The notes: generated by a model from the sequence alone, not told the origin. A stretch of DNA of 64,000 nt from Romboutsia ilealis (GCF_900015215.1 NZ_LN555523.1:1864381-1928380); one strand, 5' to 3'. Counted from the stretch's first letter, positions 53,254 to 63,582 are shown. Translations and numbers: made by a program.

Positions 53254-55017
53254 TTACTCTGTAAAATTATTATGTTCACTTATGCCATCACTTGTATCTC
53301 CATCAGTGCTTCCACTTGCTTCTCCATCAGTGCTTCCACTTGCTTCTCCACCAGTGCTTCCACTTGCTTCTCCACCAGTACTTCCACTTGTATTTCCATC
53401 AGTGCTTCCACTTGTAACATTATCTTGTGTATGAGGTGGTTGTGTTACTTCTTCTGAAGGTTGAACTTCTTCTTTCTGACCTTTACTAACAACTACATTT
53501 ACAATTCCCCATTCTTGATTATTTTTACTACCTGATTTAGGATCTTGAGATATAATTAATCCACTACTGTATATATCACTGTACTCATACTTTATATTAC
53601 TACCTAAGGATAACTTATTCTCCTTTAGAATATTTCCCGCTTCTCCTAAAGTAAGTCCTACTACATTAGGTATATTCCCATTCATAGGTCCTTTACTTAA
53701 TACTAAAGTCACTACATCGCCTTCTTGAAGAATAGAACCTGACATAGGTTGTTGAGATATTATTTTACCTTTCTCAACTTCATTACTATACTCATCTTCT
53801 ATATTAACCCTTATATTTAGATTTAATTTATCAAGACTCTTTTGTGCTTCATCTAACGTTAAATTGTATAAATTTGGTGTAGTTATCTGACCGTCATTAT
53901 TACCAAATCCTCTTAAAAAGAATTTAGCAACTATAAATACTTGAGTAACTAAAATTAAAATTAATCCAGCTAAAGCTATTTTTAATCTTTTTCTACTCCT
54001 GTTAGGCGATTTTTTATTTTTTTGCTTCTTCTTATACTTAGGCTTTTCTTCTTCATAGTAATCATCATTGTCTTCATCATCATAAACTACTTCTTCATCA
54101 TATCTATCTTTTTCTATATTTATCTGTTTATTCAATTCCTTCATATCTATATTTTTTGTAACATAATTATCATACTCTTTTATAAAATCCAAATCTATGT
54201 TCTTTTCTATATACTCTATATCTTCTATGACTTCCTCAGCAGTTTGATATCTATCAACACTAGATTTCTCAGTTAATTTCTTAATTATAGTTCTAACACT
54301 TTGAGGTATATTCACCCTTTCTTCTGAAGTAAATTCAATTTCATCGTTTATATGTTGTAACGCTATAGATATAGGACTATCCCCTCTAAAAGGAACTTTG
54401 CCTATTATCATTTCATATAAAACTATTCCTAAAGAATAAAGATCTGCATTATTACTTACAAATTTACCCTTTGCTTGTTCTGGTGAAAAATAATGTACAG
54501 AACCTATTATACTACCAATATTAGTCATAGTTGAGTTGGAAACAGCTTTTGCTATACCAAAATCCGCAACCTTAACAACCCTTCCTTCATTAGATATAAG
54601 TATATTGTGTGGTTTTATATCTCTATGAATTATACCCTTTTTATGAGCCGCACTAAGAGCCATCGCTATTTGCTTTGTTATATCAAGGGCTGTATATTCA
54701 TCTAGTGTTCCTTCATTTTTTATTATTTCTTTTAAATTTTGTCCATCAATATATTCCATTACTATATAATGAACTTTGCCATCTTCTCCTACATCATACA
54801 CATTCACTATATTAGGATGTGAAAGACTTGCAACCGCTTCTGCTTCTCTTTTAAATTTACCTAAAAATTCATCATCGTCTACAAATTCAGGTCTTAATAC
54901 CTTAACTGCAACTATTCTATTTAATAAAATATCTTTAGCTTTGTATACAAAAGCCATTCCTCCATCACCAATTTTTTTGATGATTTCATATCTATTTCCT
55001 AAAACAGTCTCTCCCAC
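53254..55017 (-). CDS. prkC: PASTA-domain serine/threonine protein kinase PrkC
   Basis: This membrane kinase senses muropeptides and controls growth, wall metabolism and, in Bacillus, germination. Kinase domain at ~10-270 (GDGGMAFVYKA, VAVKVLRPEF, HRDIKPHNILI, DFGIAKAV), an acidic then basic juxtamembrane region (~300-350), a membrane segment (IALAGLILILVTQVFIVAKFF) and two PASTA domains (~375-515), where three are usual. The extracellular C-terminus ends in five 8-residue repeats of the type SGSTDGEA, encoded by a 24-bp tandem DNA repeat. GTG start. It is paired with its phosphatase gene. Confidence 0.95.
   Translation of the reverse strand: MGETVLGNRYEIIKKIGDGGMAFVYKAKDILLNRIVAVKVLRPEFVDDDEFLGKFKREAEAVASLSHPNIVNVYDVGEDGKVHYIVMEYIDGQNLKEIIKNEGTLDEYTALDITKQIAMALSAAHKKGIIHRDIKPHNILISNEGRVVKVADFGIAKAVSNSTMTNIGSIIGSVHYFSPEQAKGKFVSNNADLYSLGIVLYEMIIGKVPFRGDSPISIALQHINDEIEFTSEERVNIPQSVRTIIKKLTEKSSVDRYQTAEEVIEDIEYIEKNIDLDFIKEYDNYVTKNIDMKELNKQINIEKDRYDEEVVYDDEDNDDYYEEEKPKYKKKQKNKKSPNRSRKRLKIALAGLILILVTQVFIVAKFFLRGFGNNDGQITTPNLYNLTLDEAQKSLDKLNLNIRVNIEDEYSNEVEKGKIISQQPMSGSILQEGDVVTLVLSKGPMNGNIPNVVGLTLGEAGNILKENKLSLGSNIKYEYSDIYSSGLIISQDPKSGSKNNQEWGIVNVVVSKGQKEEVQPSEEVTQPPHTQDNVTSGSTDGNTSGSTGGEASGSTGGEASGSTDGEASGSTDGDTSDGISEHNNFTE
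53290..53411. repeat. 24-bp tandem repeat in the prkC 3' end
   Basis: About five imperfect 24-bp units, plus-strand consensus near CAGTGCTTCCACTTGCTTCT plus four bases, encode the serine/glycine/threonine-rich C-terminal tail of PrkC on the minus strand. Adjacent units differ by one or two bases. The unit length keeps frame, so copy number can vary without breaking the gene. Confidence 0.85.
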
Positions 55018-55029
55018 TTTATCACCATC

Positions 55030-55779
55030 CTATTTCTCTTCTATCAATATAACCGAAATATTGTCTCTTCCAGAAACATCATTTGCGGTATTTATCAATT
55101 CTTGTGCTAAATCCTCTACATTTTCATCTTTTAATAGTATCTCTTCTATGGTATTATCATCTACAAATCCAGTTAATCCATCACTTGTTAATAATATCTT
55201 ATTTCCTGTATCTATTTGCTTTTTAAATATATCCACTATAACCATTTCATCTGTTCCAATAGCCCTAGTTATATGATTCCTTCTTGGATGTGTTTTTGCT
55301 TCTTCTTCAGTAATAATATTTGCTTTTACAAGCTCTTCAACAACTGAATGATCTATTGTTATTTTATTAAAGCCTTCCTCGTTAAGTAAATAACATCTAC
55401 TATCTCCTACGTTAGCAACATATAAATTATTTTTATATATAATTGCTATTACAAGTGTAGTTCCCATTCCTTCAAATTCTAAACTACTCATAGATTTTTC
55501 ATATATTATATGATTAACATTATGATAAGCTTGTTTAATAATATCATCAATATAATCAATCTTTATATTACCACTTTGTAATAAATTTTCTTTAAAAAAC
55601 TCAACTATATTTTCTACTGCTAGTTTACTTGCTACTTCACCTTTGTTATGTCCACCCATTCCATCAGCTAGTGCAAATATTCCAATAGATCCAAAATCTG
55701 TGTCTATTATTTCACCCTTACAGTAATCTTCGTTATTTTTTCTAACCTTACCTATATGGGATGCACAGTTATAAATCAC
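55030..55779 (-). CDS. stp: PP2C-type serine/threonine phosphatase (PrpC/Stp)
   Basis: This Mn-dependent PPM phosphatase opposes PrkC. The motifs include HIGKVRKNNED, FALADGMGGHNKG, VANVGDSRCYLL, NHITRAIGTD, LTSDGLTGFVDD and SGRDNISVILIE with the metal-binding aspartates. The 249 residues are typical. GTG start after AAGGGGG. It ends 12 nt before the prkC start. Confidence 0.95.
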   Translation of the reverse strand: MIYNCASHIGKVRKNNEDYCKGEIIDTDFGSIGIFALADGMGGHNKGEVASKLAVENIVEFFKENLLQSGNIKIDYIDDIIKQAYHNVNHIIYEKSMSSLEFEGMGTTLVIAIIYKNNLYVANVGDSRCYLLNEEGFNKITIDHSVVEELVKANIITEEEAKTHPRRNHITRAIGTDEMVIVDIFKKQIDTGNKILLTSDGLTGFVDDNTIEEILLKDENVEDLAQELINTANDVSGRDNISVILIEEK

Positions 55780-55797
55780 AAAAATACCCCCTTAAAG

Positions 55798-56829
55798 CTA
55801 CTTATGTTTTCTTCTCAATTGTCCACAAGCTCCACCTATATCTGAGCCCATAGATATTCTAACTGTAGCTGGTATGTTATTTTTTTCTAATATATCTCTG
55901 AATCTGTATATATGAGATTTATCTGGTCTTTTAAAATCTCTTTCTTCAACATTATTAACAGGAATCAGATTTACATGGCATAGCATCCCTTTTAATAATC
56001 TTATAAGTTCTTTTGCTTCTTTTTCAGAGTCATTTACACCTTTTATTAAAGAATATTCTATAGTAACCCTCCTATTTGTTTTTTTAATATAGTATTTACA
56101 TGCATCTAATATATCTTTTATTGGATAAGCATTTGCTATAGGCATTATTTCTTTTCTTTTTTCATCATATGGAGAATGAAGAGACAGTGCTAAGTTAATA
56201 GGAATTTCTAAATCAGCTAATTCCATCATCTTCGGAGCTATTCCACATGTAGATAATGTTATATGTCTATAACCTATGTTTAAACCATTTTTATCATTAA
56301 CAATTTTTAAGAATTTTTTAGTATTTTCAAAATTATCTAATGGTTCTCCACTTCCCATTAACACTAAATTTGAAACTCTCTTTCCTATATCTTCTTGTAT
56401 CTTAAGTATTTGATCTATAATTTCCCATGGCTCTAAATTTCTTATCAATCCTTCTAATGTAGATGCACAAAATCTACATCCCATTCTGCATCCAACTTGA
56501 TTTGATATACAAACTGTAACTCTATCTTCATAATCCATCATTACAGATTCTATTATATTACCATCATTTAATTCAAATAAGTATTTTCTAGTTTTGTCTA
56601 TATTAGATTTTAAACTTAATTCTATTTTTAAATTTCCGATAAAAGAAACTTCTTCAAGCTTTTCTCTTAAAGACTTTGGTATATTTTTCATATCATCAAA
56701 AGTCTTTGCTCCTTTGTATATCCATGAATAGATTTGAGACCCTCTAAATGACGGCTCTCCTATAGATTTTACAAATTCTTTTAATTCTTCTTCTGTAAAG
56801 TTTTTTAATGCTACTTTATTTTGACTCAT
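55798..56829 (-). CDS. rlmN: 23S rRNA (adenine2503-C2) methyltransferase RlmN
   Basis: This radical SAM enzyme methylates A2503 in 23S rRNA and A37 of some tRNAs. The radical SAM motif is CRMGCRFCAS; other landmarks are LVLMGSGEPLDNF, HITLSTCGIAP, ALSLHSPYDEKR and the C-terminal cysteine segment GGACGQL. The 343 residues are typical. It is 7 nt from rsmB. Confidence 0.96.
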   Translation of the reverse strand: MSQNKVALKNFTEEELKEFVKSIGEPSFRGSQIYSWIYKGAKTFDDMKNIPKSLREKLEEVSFIGNLKIELSLKSNIDKTRKYLFELNDGNIIESVMMDYEDRVTVCISNQVGCRMGCRFCASTLEGLIRNLEPWEIIDQILKIQEDIGKRVSNLVLMGSGEPLDNFENTKKFLKIVNDKNGLNIGYRHITLSTCGIAPKMMELADLEIPINLALSLHSPYDEKRKEIMPIANAYPIKDILDACKYYIKKTNRRVTIEYSLIKGVNDSEKEAKELIRLLKGMLCHVNLIPVNNVEERDFKRPDKSHIYRFRDILEKNNIPATVRISMGSDIGGACGQLRRKHK

Positions 56830-56836
56830 ACTATCA

Positions 56837-58165
56837 CTACCTTACTCTTTTTAATTTTGCTATAAAGAATCCATCCATACCGTGAATATTAGGATATATT
56901 TTTAAGTATCCTTTTTCTTGATTATCTAAATCTACATTTACTTCATCGATAGGTACTAATTCAAAGTTGTCATTTTCTTTTAAGAAATTATTTATTACTT
57001 CTATATTTTCACTATCTAATATAGTACATGTACTGTATAAAAGACTTCCACCTACCTTAACATACTTGGATGCATTTTCTAAAATCTTTCTTTGTAAAAC
57101 TGGTAAATCTTTTATTTCTGCCTTTGATTTATATTTTATTTCTGGCTTTCTTCTTATTATACCCAGACCTGAGCAAGGAACATCAGCTAGAACATAATCA
57201 AATTTATCTACGCTATTTTCATCTAAAATTGATGCATCAAAGTTTTGAACTTCTACGTTTGTAAGACCTAATCTATTTACCGTATTATTTATAAGTTTTA
57301 ATTTATGTTCAAATACATCTCTAGAAATAACCTTACCAGTATTGTTCATAAGTGTTGCTATGTGAGTAGTTTTTCCTCCAGGAGCACTACATACATCTAA
57401 TGCATTTGAATTTTCTTTAGGATTTAATACCTTTGATGCCATCATAGAACTTATATCTTGTATAGTAAATAATCCTTCTTTAAATAATTCATTATTTTCT
57501 ATATCTTTAAGATTTTCAACCTTTATAGCTTCATCTATAATAGATACTTTATAAACTTTTAACCCATTTTCTTTTAATTTTTCTATAAGTTCATCTCTGC
57601 TAATCTTTAATGTATTAGTTCTTAAATATATACTAGGCTTTTCATTATTAGCTTCTATTAAGTCTTCTGTAAAATCTCTTCCAAAACTATTAATAAAATT
57701 TTTTATCATCCAAGGACTATATGAATATTTAGTAGATAGATACATTATATCGTCATTTTCTATATCTACATTTAATATCTCATCTTTATTCCTTATAATA
57801 TTTCTAAGTATGGCATTTACAAATCCACTAGATCTTTTATCATACTTCTTGACTAAGTTAACAGTTTCATTTACAGCTGCGTAATCCGAAATACTATTTA
57901 AAAACGCAATCTGATAAATCCCCATTCTTAGTAATATTTTAACACATATTGATAATTTTTGCGTCTTTATCTTTGAAAGTTTATTTATAACATAGTCTAA
58001 ATAATATTTGTTTTCAACTACTCCATATACAATTTCTGTAGCTAGTCCTCTATCTTGATTTGATATTTTTAAATTTTTAAAATGTTTATTTATTGCTATA
58101 TTAGAATAATTGTTATTTTCTTCTATATCACAAAGAATTTTAAATGCTATCTCTCTTGCCTTCAT
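56837..58165 (-). CDS. rsmB: 16S rRNA (cytosine967-C5) methyltransferase RsmB
   Basis: It has an N-terminal NusB-like RNA-binding domain (~1-130, REIAFKILCDIEE; FVNAILRNIIRN) and a C-terminal Nol1/Nop2/Sun methyltransferase domain (DVCSAPGGKTTHIA; DYVLADVPCSGLGIIRRKP with one catalytic Cys; YSTCTI with the second). The 442 residues are typical. GGAG precedes the ATG. A terminator separates it from yugP, so it starts a unit with rlmN, stp and prkC. Confidence 0.96.
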   Translation of the reverse strand: MKAREIAFKILCDIEENNNYSNIAINKHFKNLKISNQDRGLATEIVYGVVENKYYLDYVINKLSKIKTQKLSICVKILLRMGIYQIAFLNSISDYAAVNETVNLVKKYDKRSSGFVNAILRNIIRNKDEILNVDIENDDIMYLSTKYSYSPWMIKNFINSFGRDFTEDLIEANNEKPSIYLRTNTLKISRDELIEKLKENGLKVYKVSIIDEAIKVENLKDIENNELFKEGLFTIQDISSMMASKVLNPKENSNALDVCSAPGGKTTHIATLMNNTGKVISRDVFEHKLKLINNTVNRLGLTNVEVQNFDASILDENSVDKFDYVLADVPCSGLGIIRRKPEIKYKSKAEIKDLPVLQRKILENASKYVKVGGSLLYSTCTILDSENIEVINNFLKENDNFELVPIDEVNVDLDNQEKGYLKIYPNIHGMDGFFIAKLKRVR

Positions 58166-58189
58166 ATTGTCTCCTTATATTTTACACAG

Positions 58190-58213
58190 AAAAAGTCCTA
58201 GAAACTCTAGGAC
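58190..58213 (-). terminator. yugP terminator
   Basis: GTCCTAGAG / CTAGGAC with a short loop, followed by five T on the minus strand, 10 nt after the yugP stop. Confidence 0.85.
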
Positions 58214-58222
58214 AATCTCCAT

Positions 58223-58927
58223 TTAATCATTATCTCTATTAGCTATTGCTACTAATCTAAGTAATTGAAGTACTGATGTTAAAGCTGCTGCAACATATGT
58301 TAATGCTGCTGCTGTAAGTACTTTTCTACTTTGATTTAACTCTTTCCCTTCTACAATACCTAAATTTCCAAGCTGAACTAATGCTCTATTAGAAGCATTA
58401 AACTCAACAGGTAAAGTTATTATTTGAAATAAAACTGATGCCGAAAATAAAAGTATACCTATTTCTAAAAATGGACCTCTCATAATAAATCCTAACGCGA
58501 TTAAAATCCATGATATATTTGATGCAAAGTTTACTACCGGAACTAAACTACTTCTTAAATTTAGAGGCACATATCCTTTGGCATGTTGAATCGCATGGCC
58601 ACATTCATGAGCAGCAACAGCTACTGATGTTACTGATGTTCCGTAGTATATATCTTGAGATAATCTTAATACTTTACTTCTTGGGTCATAATGGTCACTT
58701 AAATGACCTCTTACCATTTCAATTCTAACATCATATAATCCATTTGATTCTAATATTCTTCTTGCAACTTGTTCCCCTGTAAATCCTCTTTGAGTATTGA
58801 CTCTTAAAAATCTACTAGTTGTTGAACTTACTTTAAACTGAGCATACATAGTAAAAAGTATTGCTGGAATTAAGATTATGAAAGTAGGATCAATTCCTCC
58901 ATAGTATCCGTAACCATAGTATGGCAT
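58223..58927 (-). CDS. yugP: YugP family zinc metallopeptidase (membrane)
   Basis: This 234-residue membrane protein of the neutral zinc metallopeptidase family has the active-site motif AAHECGHAIQHAKGY (HExxH). It has an N-terminal membrane segment (TFIILIPAILFTMYAQF), two or three central ones, and the conserved LPVEFNASNRAL segment. I chose the ATG at 58927 with GGGAG upstream; a GTG 9 nt earlier overlaps it. Its substrate is unknown. It lies between the DUF116 gene and rsmB, the usual clostridial order. Confidence 0.88.
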   Translation of the reverse strand: MPYYGYGYYGGIDPTFIILIPAILFTMYAQFKVSSTTSRFLRVNTQRGFTGEQVARRILESNGLYDVRIEMVRGHLSDHYDPRSKVLRLSQDIYYGTSVTSVAVAAHECGHAIQHAKGYVPLNLRSSLVPVVNFASNISWILIALGFIMRGPFLEIGILLFSASVLFQIITLPVEFNASNRALVQLGNLGIVEGKELNQSRKVLTAAALTYVAAALTSVLQLLRLVAIANRDND

Positions 58928-58949
58928 TAAAAACACTCTCCCTTAATAT

Positions 58950-59687
58950 TTATTTTTTATTAGTTAAGAAATTTATTGCATTTTCAATTTCATGTATATC
59001 TATTAAAGTATCTACACATGGCCCGTTTGGTCTTTTGTTAAATACACCTAACACTGGTATATGCTTCATATCTTGAATACCAGATGTTAAATCTCTCTCA
59101 CAAGCTACAGCTATAACAGCTTTAGGTTTATTATCTATAATTATTTTTCTAGCTAGTGTTCCACCTGTAGCTATAAATACATTCATTCCAGTTTTTTCTT
59201 TTAGTTTGACTAAGTCACTTACATTACATAATCCACATTTTGCACAATTTTCTATTTTATTAGTTACTTTTAATTTGCAACTATTTTTTTGTATACAATG
59301 AGGTATAAGTATTAATATATCTTCAGAATTAAAATTATATTCATTGCTATATATATAGCTATTATTTAATTTCACAAATATTTTTCTTATTTCATTTTTA
59401 GGTATACCTATAGATGAAGCTATAAAAATCACTGGATTAAATAATAAGTTTGCAATTTTTAAGTTAATTTTCATTAAACTAGAACTAACTTTTTTATCCT
59501 TAATTACATTATAAGTAACTATTGTTGAAAAAATTATAATAATTATTATAGATAATACTAAGATATTAATTAATAATCCAAATATATGAGCTAAACTAGA
59601 TATAAATATATTTACAATAACAGTACCTAAAATAAGTATTGCTACTAATATACATATTGTTGTTAGGTATTTTTTGATGTCTATCAT
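58950..59687 (-). CDS. DUF116 family protein
   Basis: About 245 residues, with two N-terminal membrane segments (ICILVAILILGTVIVNIFI; IFGLLINILVLSIIIIII) and a cytoplasmic domain with cysteine motifs: CIQKNSCKLKV, CAKCGLCNVSDL and VIAVACERDLTSG. The pattern suggests a metal or Fe-S site, but no function is established for DUF116. I chose the ATG at 59687 after AGGTG. It is 8 nt from fmt and belongs to the priA-def-fmt run. Confidence 0.82.
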   Translation of the reverse strand: MIDIKKYLTTICILVAILILGTVIVNIFISSLAHIFGLLINILVLSIIIIIIFSTIVTYNVIKDKKVSSSLMKINLKIANLLFNPVIFIASSIGIPKNEIRKIFVKLNNSYIYSNEYNFNSEDILILIPHCIQKNSCKLKVTNKIENCAKCGLCNVSDLVKLKEKTGMNVFIATGGTLARKIIIDNKPKAVIAVACERDLTSGIQDMKHIPVLGVFNKRPNGPCVDTLIDIHEIENAINFLTNKK

Positions 59688-59695
59688 ATGCACAC

Positions 59696-60625
59696 CTAAC
59701 CTAATATTGTATTAGTATTTATATTATTTCCTTTTATATATTCAGATACAAGTACCCTTTTCTTTCCTGGCATTTGAATTTCTTTAACTAAAACTACATT
59801 ATCCTTAGTACTTACTCTTATACCATCTTTGTCAACCTTAAGTACTGTTCCTGGCTCTTTATCACTAGTTTCATTTAAAACTTCAGTTTTCCAAACCTTC
59901 ATAGTAGATTCTTCATAAGTTGTATAAGCACTTGGCCATGGATTTACACCTCTTACAAGATTATGTATTTCCCTTGCTGATTTTGACCAGTTTATTTCTC
60001 CTAAGGCTTTATTCATCATTGGAGCATATGTAAACTCTTCATGATTTTGAGGTATTCTAGGGGCAGTTCCTTTTTCTATTTGTTTTAATGTTTCTATTAA
60101 AACATCCGCTCCTATATCTTTCATTTTGTCATGAAGTTCTCCTGCTGTTATTTCATCATCTAAATCAAATTCTTCTGTTAATATCATATCTCCAGTATCT
60201 AGACCTTCATCCATATACATAGTCGTAACACCAGTTTTGTCTTCTCCATTTATTATTACCCAGTTTATTGGAGCTGCTCCTCTATATTTAGGTAATAATG
60301 AGACGTGAACATTTATACATCCAAATTTAGGTATATCTAATATTGATTTTGGAAGTATTTGACCAAATGCAACTACTACTATTATATCTGGATTTAATTC
60401 TTTTAAAGTTCCTACAAATTCTTCATCTCTAGCCTTTATCGGTTGATATACCGGTATATCATATTTTAAAGCTAATTCCTTAACAGGTGGCATACCTAAT
60501 TTTTTACCTCTATTTTGTGGTTTATCAGGTTGAGTTACAACACCTATTACGTCATATTTTTCATCTATCAGTTTTTGTAAACATCCTGTAGCTATATCAG
60601 GTGTTCCCATAAATAGTACTCTCAT
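59696..60625 (-). CDS. fmt: Methionyl-tRNA formyltransferase
   Basis: It formylates initiator Met-tRNA using 10-formyltetrahydrofolate. N-terminal RVLFMGTPDIATGCL, the catalytic segment NVHVSLLPKYRGAAPINW with HxSLLP, and a C-terminal OB-fold domain (~205-309) with VRGVNPWPSAYT. The 309 residues are typical. It is paired with def, which removes the same formyl group from new proteins. Confidence 0.97.
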   Translation of the reverse strand: MRVLFMGTPDIATGCLQKLIDEKYDVIGVVTQPDKPQNRGKKLGMPPVKELALKYDIPVYQPIKARDEEFVGTLKELNPDIIVVVAFGQILPKSILDIPKFGCINVHVSLLPKYRGAAPINWVIINGEDKTGVTTMYMDEGLDTGDMILTEEFDLDDEITAGELHDKMKDIGADVLIETLKQIEKGTAPRIPQNHEEFTYAPMMNKALGEINWSKSAREIHNLVRGVNPWPSAYTTYEESTMKVWKTEVLNETSDKEPGTVLKVDKDGIRVSTKDNVVLVKEIQMPGKKRVLVSEYIKGNNINTNTILG

Positions 60626-60639
60626 TTTATCAGCTCCTA

Positions 60640-61080
60640 TTATTTCTCTACTTTATCTACGTATAGTATTCCATCTAAATGATCTATCTCATGGCAGAAT
60701 GCTCTAGCTAAAAGCTCTTCTCCTTCTATTTCAAATAATTGACCTTTTCTATTATAAGCTCTTACTTTTACAATATTTGGTCTTCTAACTATTCCTGATT
60801 CTCCTATAACACTTAAGCATCCTTCTTCTCCTATTTGTTCTCCAGATGTTTCTATTATCTCAGGATTTATAAGTTCTAGTAACCCATCTCCGATATCTAT
60901 AACTACTATTCTTTTTAATATACCAACTTGAGGTGCAGCAAGTCCTACTCCATCAGCATTATACATTGTATCTGCCATATCATCTAATATTTGTATTATC
61001 TTTTCATCGATTACTTCAACTTTTTTTGCTTTCTTTCTTAAAACTGGTTCTCCTATTTGAACTATTTCTCTTAATGCCAT
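60640..61080 (-). CDS. def: Peptide deformylase
   Basis: It removes the N-formyl group from nascent proteins. All three motifs are complete: [17 protein letters not shown] and the metal-binding HEIDHLDG. The 146 residues indicate a short type I-like enzyme. AGGAGG precedes the ATG; it lies between priA and fmt in the classic order. Confidence 0.97.
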   Translation of the reverse strand: MALREIVQIGEPVLRKKAKKVEVIDEKIIQILDDMADTMYNADGVGLAAPQVGILKRIVVIDIGDGLLELINPEIIETSGEQIGEEGCLSVIGESGIVRRPNIVKVRAYNRKGQLFEIEGEELLARAFCHEIDHLDGILYVDKVEK

Positions 61081-61092
61081 TTTTTATTCCTC

Positions 61093-63582
61093 CTATAATA
61101 CACTGTTTGGATTAATGTCTATTGATATGTTTATTTCTTTACTAAACACAACATCTCTTTTTGTTATACATATATATTTTATTATACCCTTTAATAAATT
61201 AATTTCAATATTATCATCTTTAAATAATATTTGCCATCTATAATTTTGATTTATCTTAGAAATTGAACAAGGATTTGGTCCTAATATAAATTCAAAATCA
61301 GTTATACCTCTTCCTTTTAATAAATATATAATGGAATCATACATATTTTGAATATTCTTTTTTACTAAGTTTTCATTTTCTCCGCTTACTACTACACTTA
61401 TCATATTATTAAATGGAGCATATCCAAATGCTTTCCTTATTTTTATTTCATCTTCATAAAATCCTTCAAAATCATAATTAATAGCTCGTCTTATTGAGTA
61501 GTGATCTGTATCATATGTTTGAAGAACTACTTTCCCTTCTTTATCAGATCTTCCTGCTCTTCCTGAAACCTGGGTTATTAATTGAAATGTAGTTTCAAAG
61601 CTTTTAAAGTCCGGGAAGTTCAGCATCATATCTGCAGATAATATACCAACTAAAGTTACATTATCAAAATCTAGACCTTTACTTAACATTTGTGTACCTA
61701 TCAATATATCTGCTTCTTTATTTTTAAATTTATTTAATATTTCTTCAAGAGACCCTTTTTTTGAAGTTGTATCCTTATCCATTCTAAGAACCTTAAGTTC
61801 TGGAAAAATTACTTTTAATTCTTCTTCTATTTTTTGAGTACCTACTCCAAAAGGCTTAACATATATACTACTACACTCTGGACATTCCTTAGGTATCTCT
61901 CTTTCATAACCACAATAGTGGCATCTTCCTATATTTTTGCCCTTATGATATGTAAGAGATATATCACAATTTTCACATTGGAACACATATCCACAACTTC
62001 TGCATGATACAAAACTTGCATATCCTCTTCGATTTAAAAATAATATTACTTGATTATTATTTTTAATAGCTTGTTTTATTTCATCTTGAAGTTTAAAGCT
62101 AAAGATGCTTTTGTTTCCTTTATTTAATTCTTCCTTCATATCTACAACTTCAATTTTAGGAAGTGGATTTTTATTAGCCCTTTGATTTATTTCAATAAGA
62201 TTATATTCTCCATTTTTTGCTTTATAATATTCATCTATAGATGGGGTTGCAGAACCTAATACTAATGATATATCATTTTTATTCGAAATAAATTTTGCAA
62301 CTTCTATTGCACTAAATTTAGGATTCTTTTCTGATTTATAAGAAGTTTCATGAAACTCATCAATTATTATTACCCCTAAACTATTAAAAGGCGCAAATAA
62401 AGCAGATCTTGCTCCTATTAATATTCTTATATTACCAGCTTTAATAGCTTTATAAACATCATGTTTTTGTCCTTCAGATAATTGACTATGAAAAACGCCT
62501 ACAATGTCTCCAAACCTATTTTTAAACCTAGTTATAGTCTGTGGTGTTAAAGCAATCTCAGGAACTAATACTATGCTATCCAATCCTTGACTCAAAGCAT
62601 AATCTATTATCTCCATATATACTTCAGTTTTTCCACTACCTGTTACTCCATGTAACATATAAGGTTTTTTATTTTGGTCAAACATTTCCGATATAACTTT
62701 ATTACATGCATTTTTTTGTTCTTCATTTAAATATATTTCTTTTTGCTCTAAAGTATAAGCATTTTCTGGATTTCTATAGTAATCTTCCAATTTAATATCT
62801 ATCAAATTCTTATTTTGAAGTGATAATATACTTTGTTTAGATGCCTTTAATATATCAATTAAATCATTAATTTCTACTCTATCATTATTTTTTAGGAAAT
62901 TTACTATTTCCTTTTGTTTTACACCTAAGTTTATTTTATTTTTCTTTAAATAGTCATCAACTTCATCAGCTTCTATTGAAAGTGATATATAACACAAGTT
63001 TTTTTCATTCTTATGATTTTTATATTCCCATTTTAAATTAATTATATTTTTTTTACTCATTTTATCTAATATATAATTTATATTAGGTATTTTTTTTAAC
63101 TTTTCAGTTTTTAATTTTCCCTTTGATATATTTATTTTACTAATAATATCTTTTTGTATATCATCTAATGATGATAATAAATCTGTAAACTCATTTTCAT
63201 TTAAATTCAATACTTCATCACTTAAACTTACAACTTTATAGTTATTTACTTTATATCCTTTAGGATATATTAAATTTATGCAATCTATATAAGTACAAAG
63301 ATATCTATTTTTCATCCAGTTTACAAGTTCTAAATCCTCTAATTTAAAAATAGGTTCTTCATCTAATACATCTACTACTTCCTTAAGCTTTATATCTTCT
63401 TCTAAAGTATCAGATATTTTAAATACAAAAGCCTCTGTAGGTTTATTTCCTTTTCCAAATGGTACTAAAACCCTATGACCAACATATATCTGATTTTTTA
63501 AAAATTCCGGTATTTTATATGTAAATAAGTTGTCAGTGTGGAAAGTATTACTTCTTACTATGACTTTTGCGTATTTTTCCAT
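61093..63582 (-). CDS. priA: Primosomal helicase PriA
   Basis: This replication-restart helicase loads the replisome at stalled forks. It has an N-terminal 3'-end binding domain (VIVRSNTFHTDNLFTYKIP), Walker A (LHGVTGSGKTEVYMEI), a zinc domain with eight cysteines (CRSCGYVFQCENCDIS to CPEC) and motif V-VI region GTQMLSKGLDF and VSGRAGRSDKEG. Motif II reads IIDEFHETSYKSE, where DEEH is usual. The 829 residues are full length. It is the first visible gene after coaBC. Confidence 0.96.
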   Translation of the reverse strand: MEKYAKVIVRSNTFHTDNLFTYKIPEFLKNQIYVGHRVLVPFGKGNKPTEAFVFKISDTLEEDIKLKEVVDVLDEEPIFKLEDLELVNWMKNRYLCTYIDCINLIYPKGYKVNNYKVVSLSDEVLNLNENEFTDLLSSLDDIQKDIISKINISKGKLKTEKLKKIPNINYILDKMSKKNIINLKWEYKNHKNEKNLCYISLSIEADEVDDYLKKNKINLGVKQKEIVNFLKNNDRVEINDLIDILKASKQSILSLQNKNLIDIKLEDYYRNPENAYTLEQKEIYLNEEQKNACNKVISEMFDQNKKPYMLHGVTGSGKTEVYMEIIDYALSQGLDSIVLVPEIALTPQTITRFKNRFGDIVGVFHSQLSEGQKHDVYKAIKAGNIRILIGARSALFAPFNSLGVIIIDEFHETSYKSEKNPKFSAIEVAKFISNKNDISLVLGSATPSIDEYYKAKNGEYNLIEINQRANKNPLPKIEVVDMKEELNKGNKSIFSFKLQDEIKQAIKNNNQVILFLNRRGYASFVSCRSCGYVFQCENCDISLTYHKGKNIGRCHYCGYEREIPKECPECSSIYVKPFGVGTQKIEEELKVIFPELKVLRMDKDTTSKKGSLEEILNKFKNKEADILIGTQMLSKGLDFDNVTLVGILSADMMLNFPDFKSFETTFQLITQVSGRAGRSDKEGKVVLQTYDTDHYSIRRAINYDFEGFYEDEIKIRKAFGYAPFNNMISVVVSGENENLVKKNIQNMYDSIIYLLKGRGITDFEFILGPNPCSISKINQNYRWQILFKDDNIEINLLKGIIKYICITKRDVVFSKEINISIDINPNSVL

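Noticed and set aside
53290..53411. Regularly spaced repeats, considered as a CRISPR array
   Set aside because: The units are directly adjacent with no spacers, and are coding in prkC.
53251..53457. Plus-strand frame with a repeated serine/threonine/cysteine pattern
   Set aside because: It is the antisense of the 24-bp tandem repeat encoding the PrkC tail.
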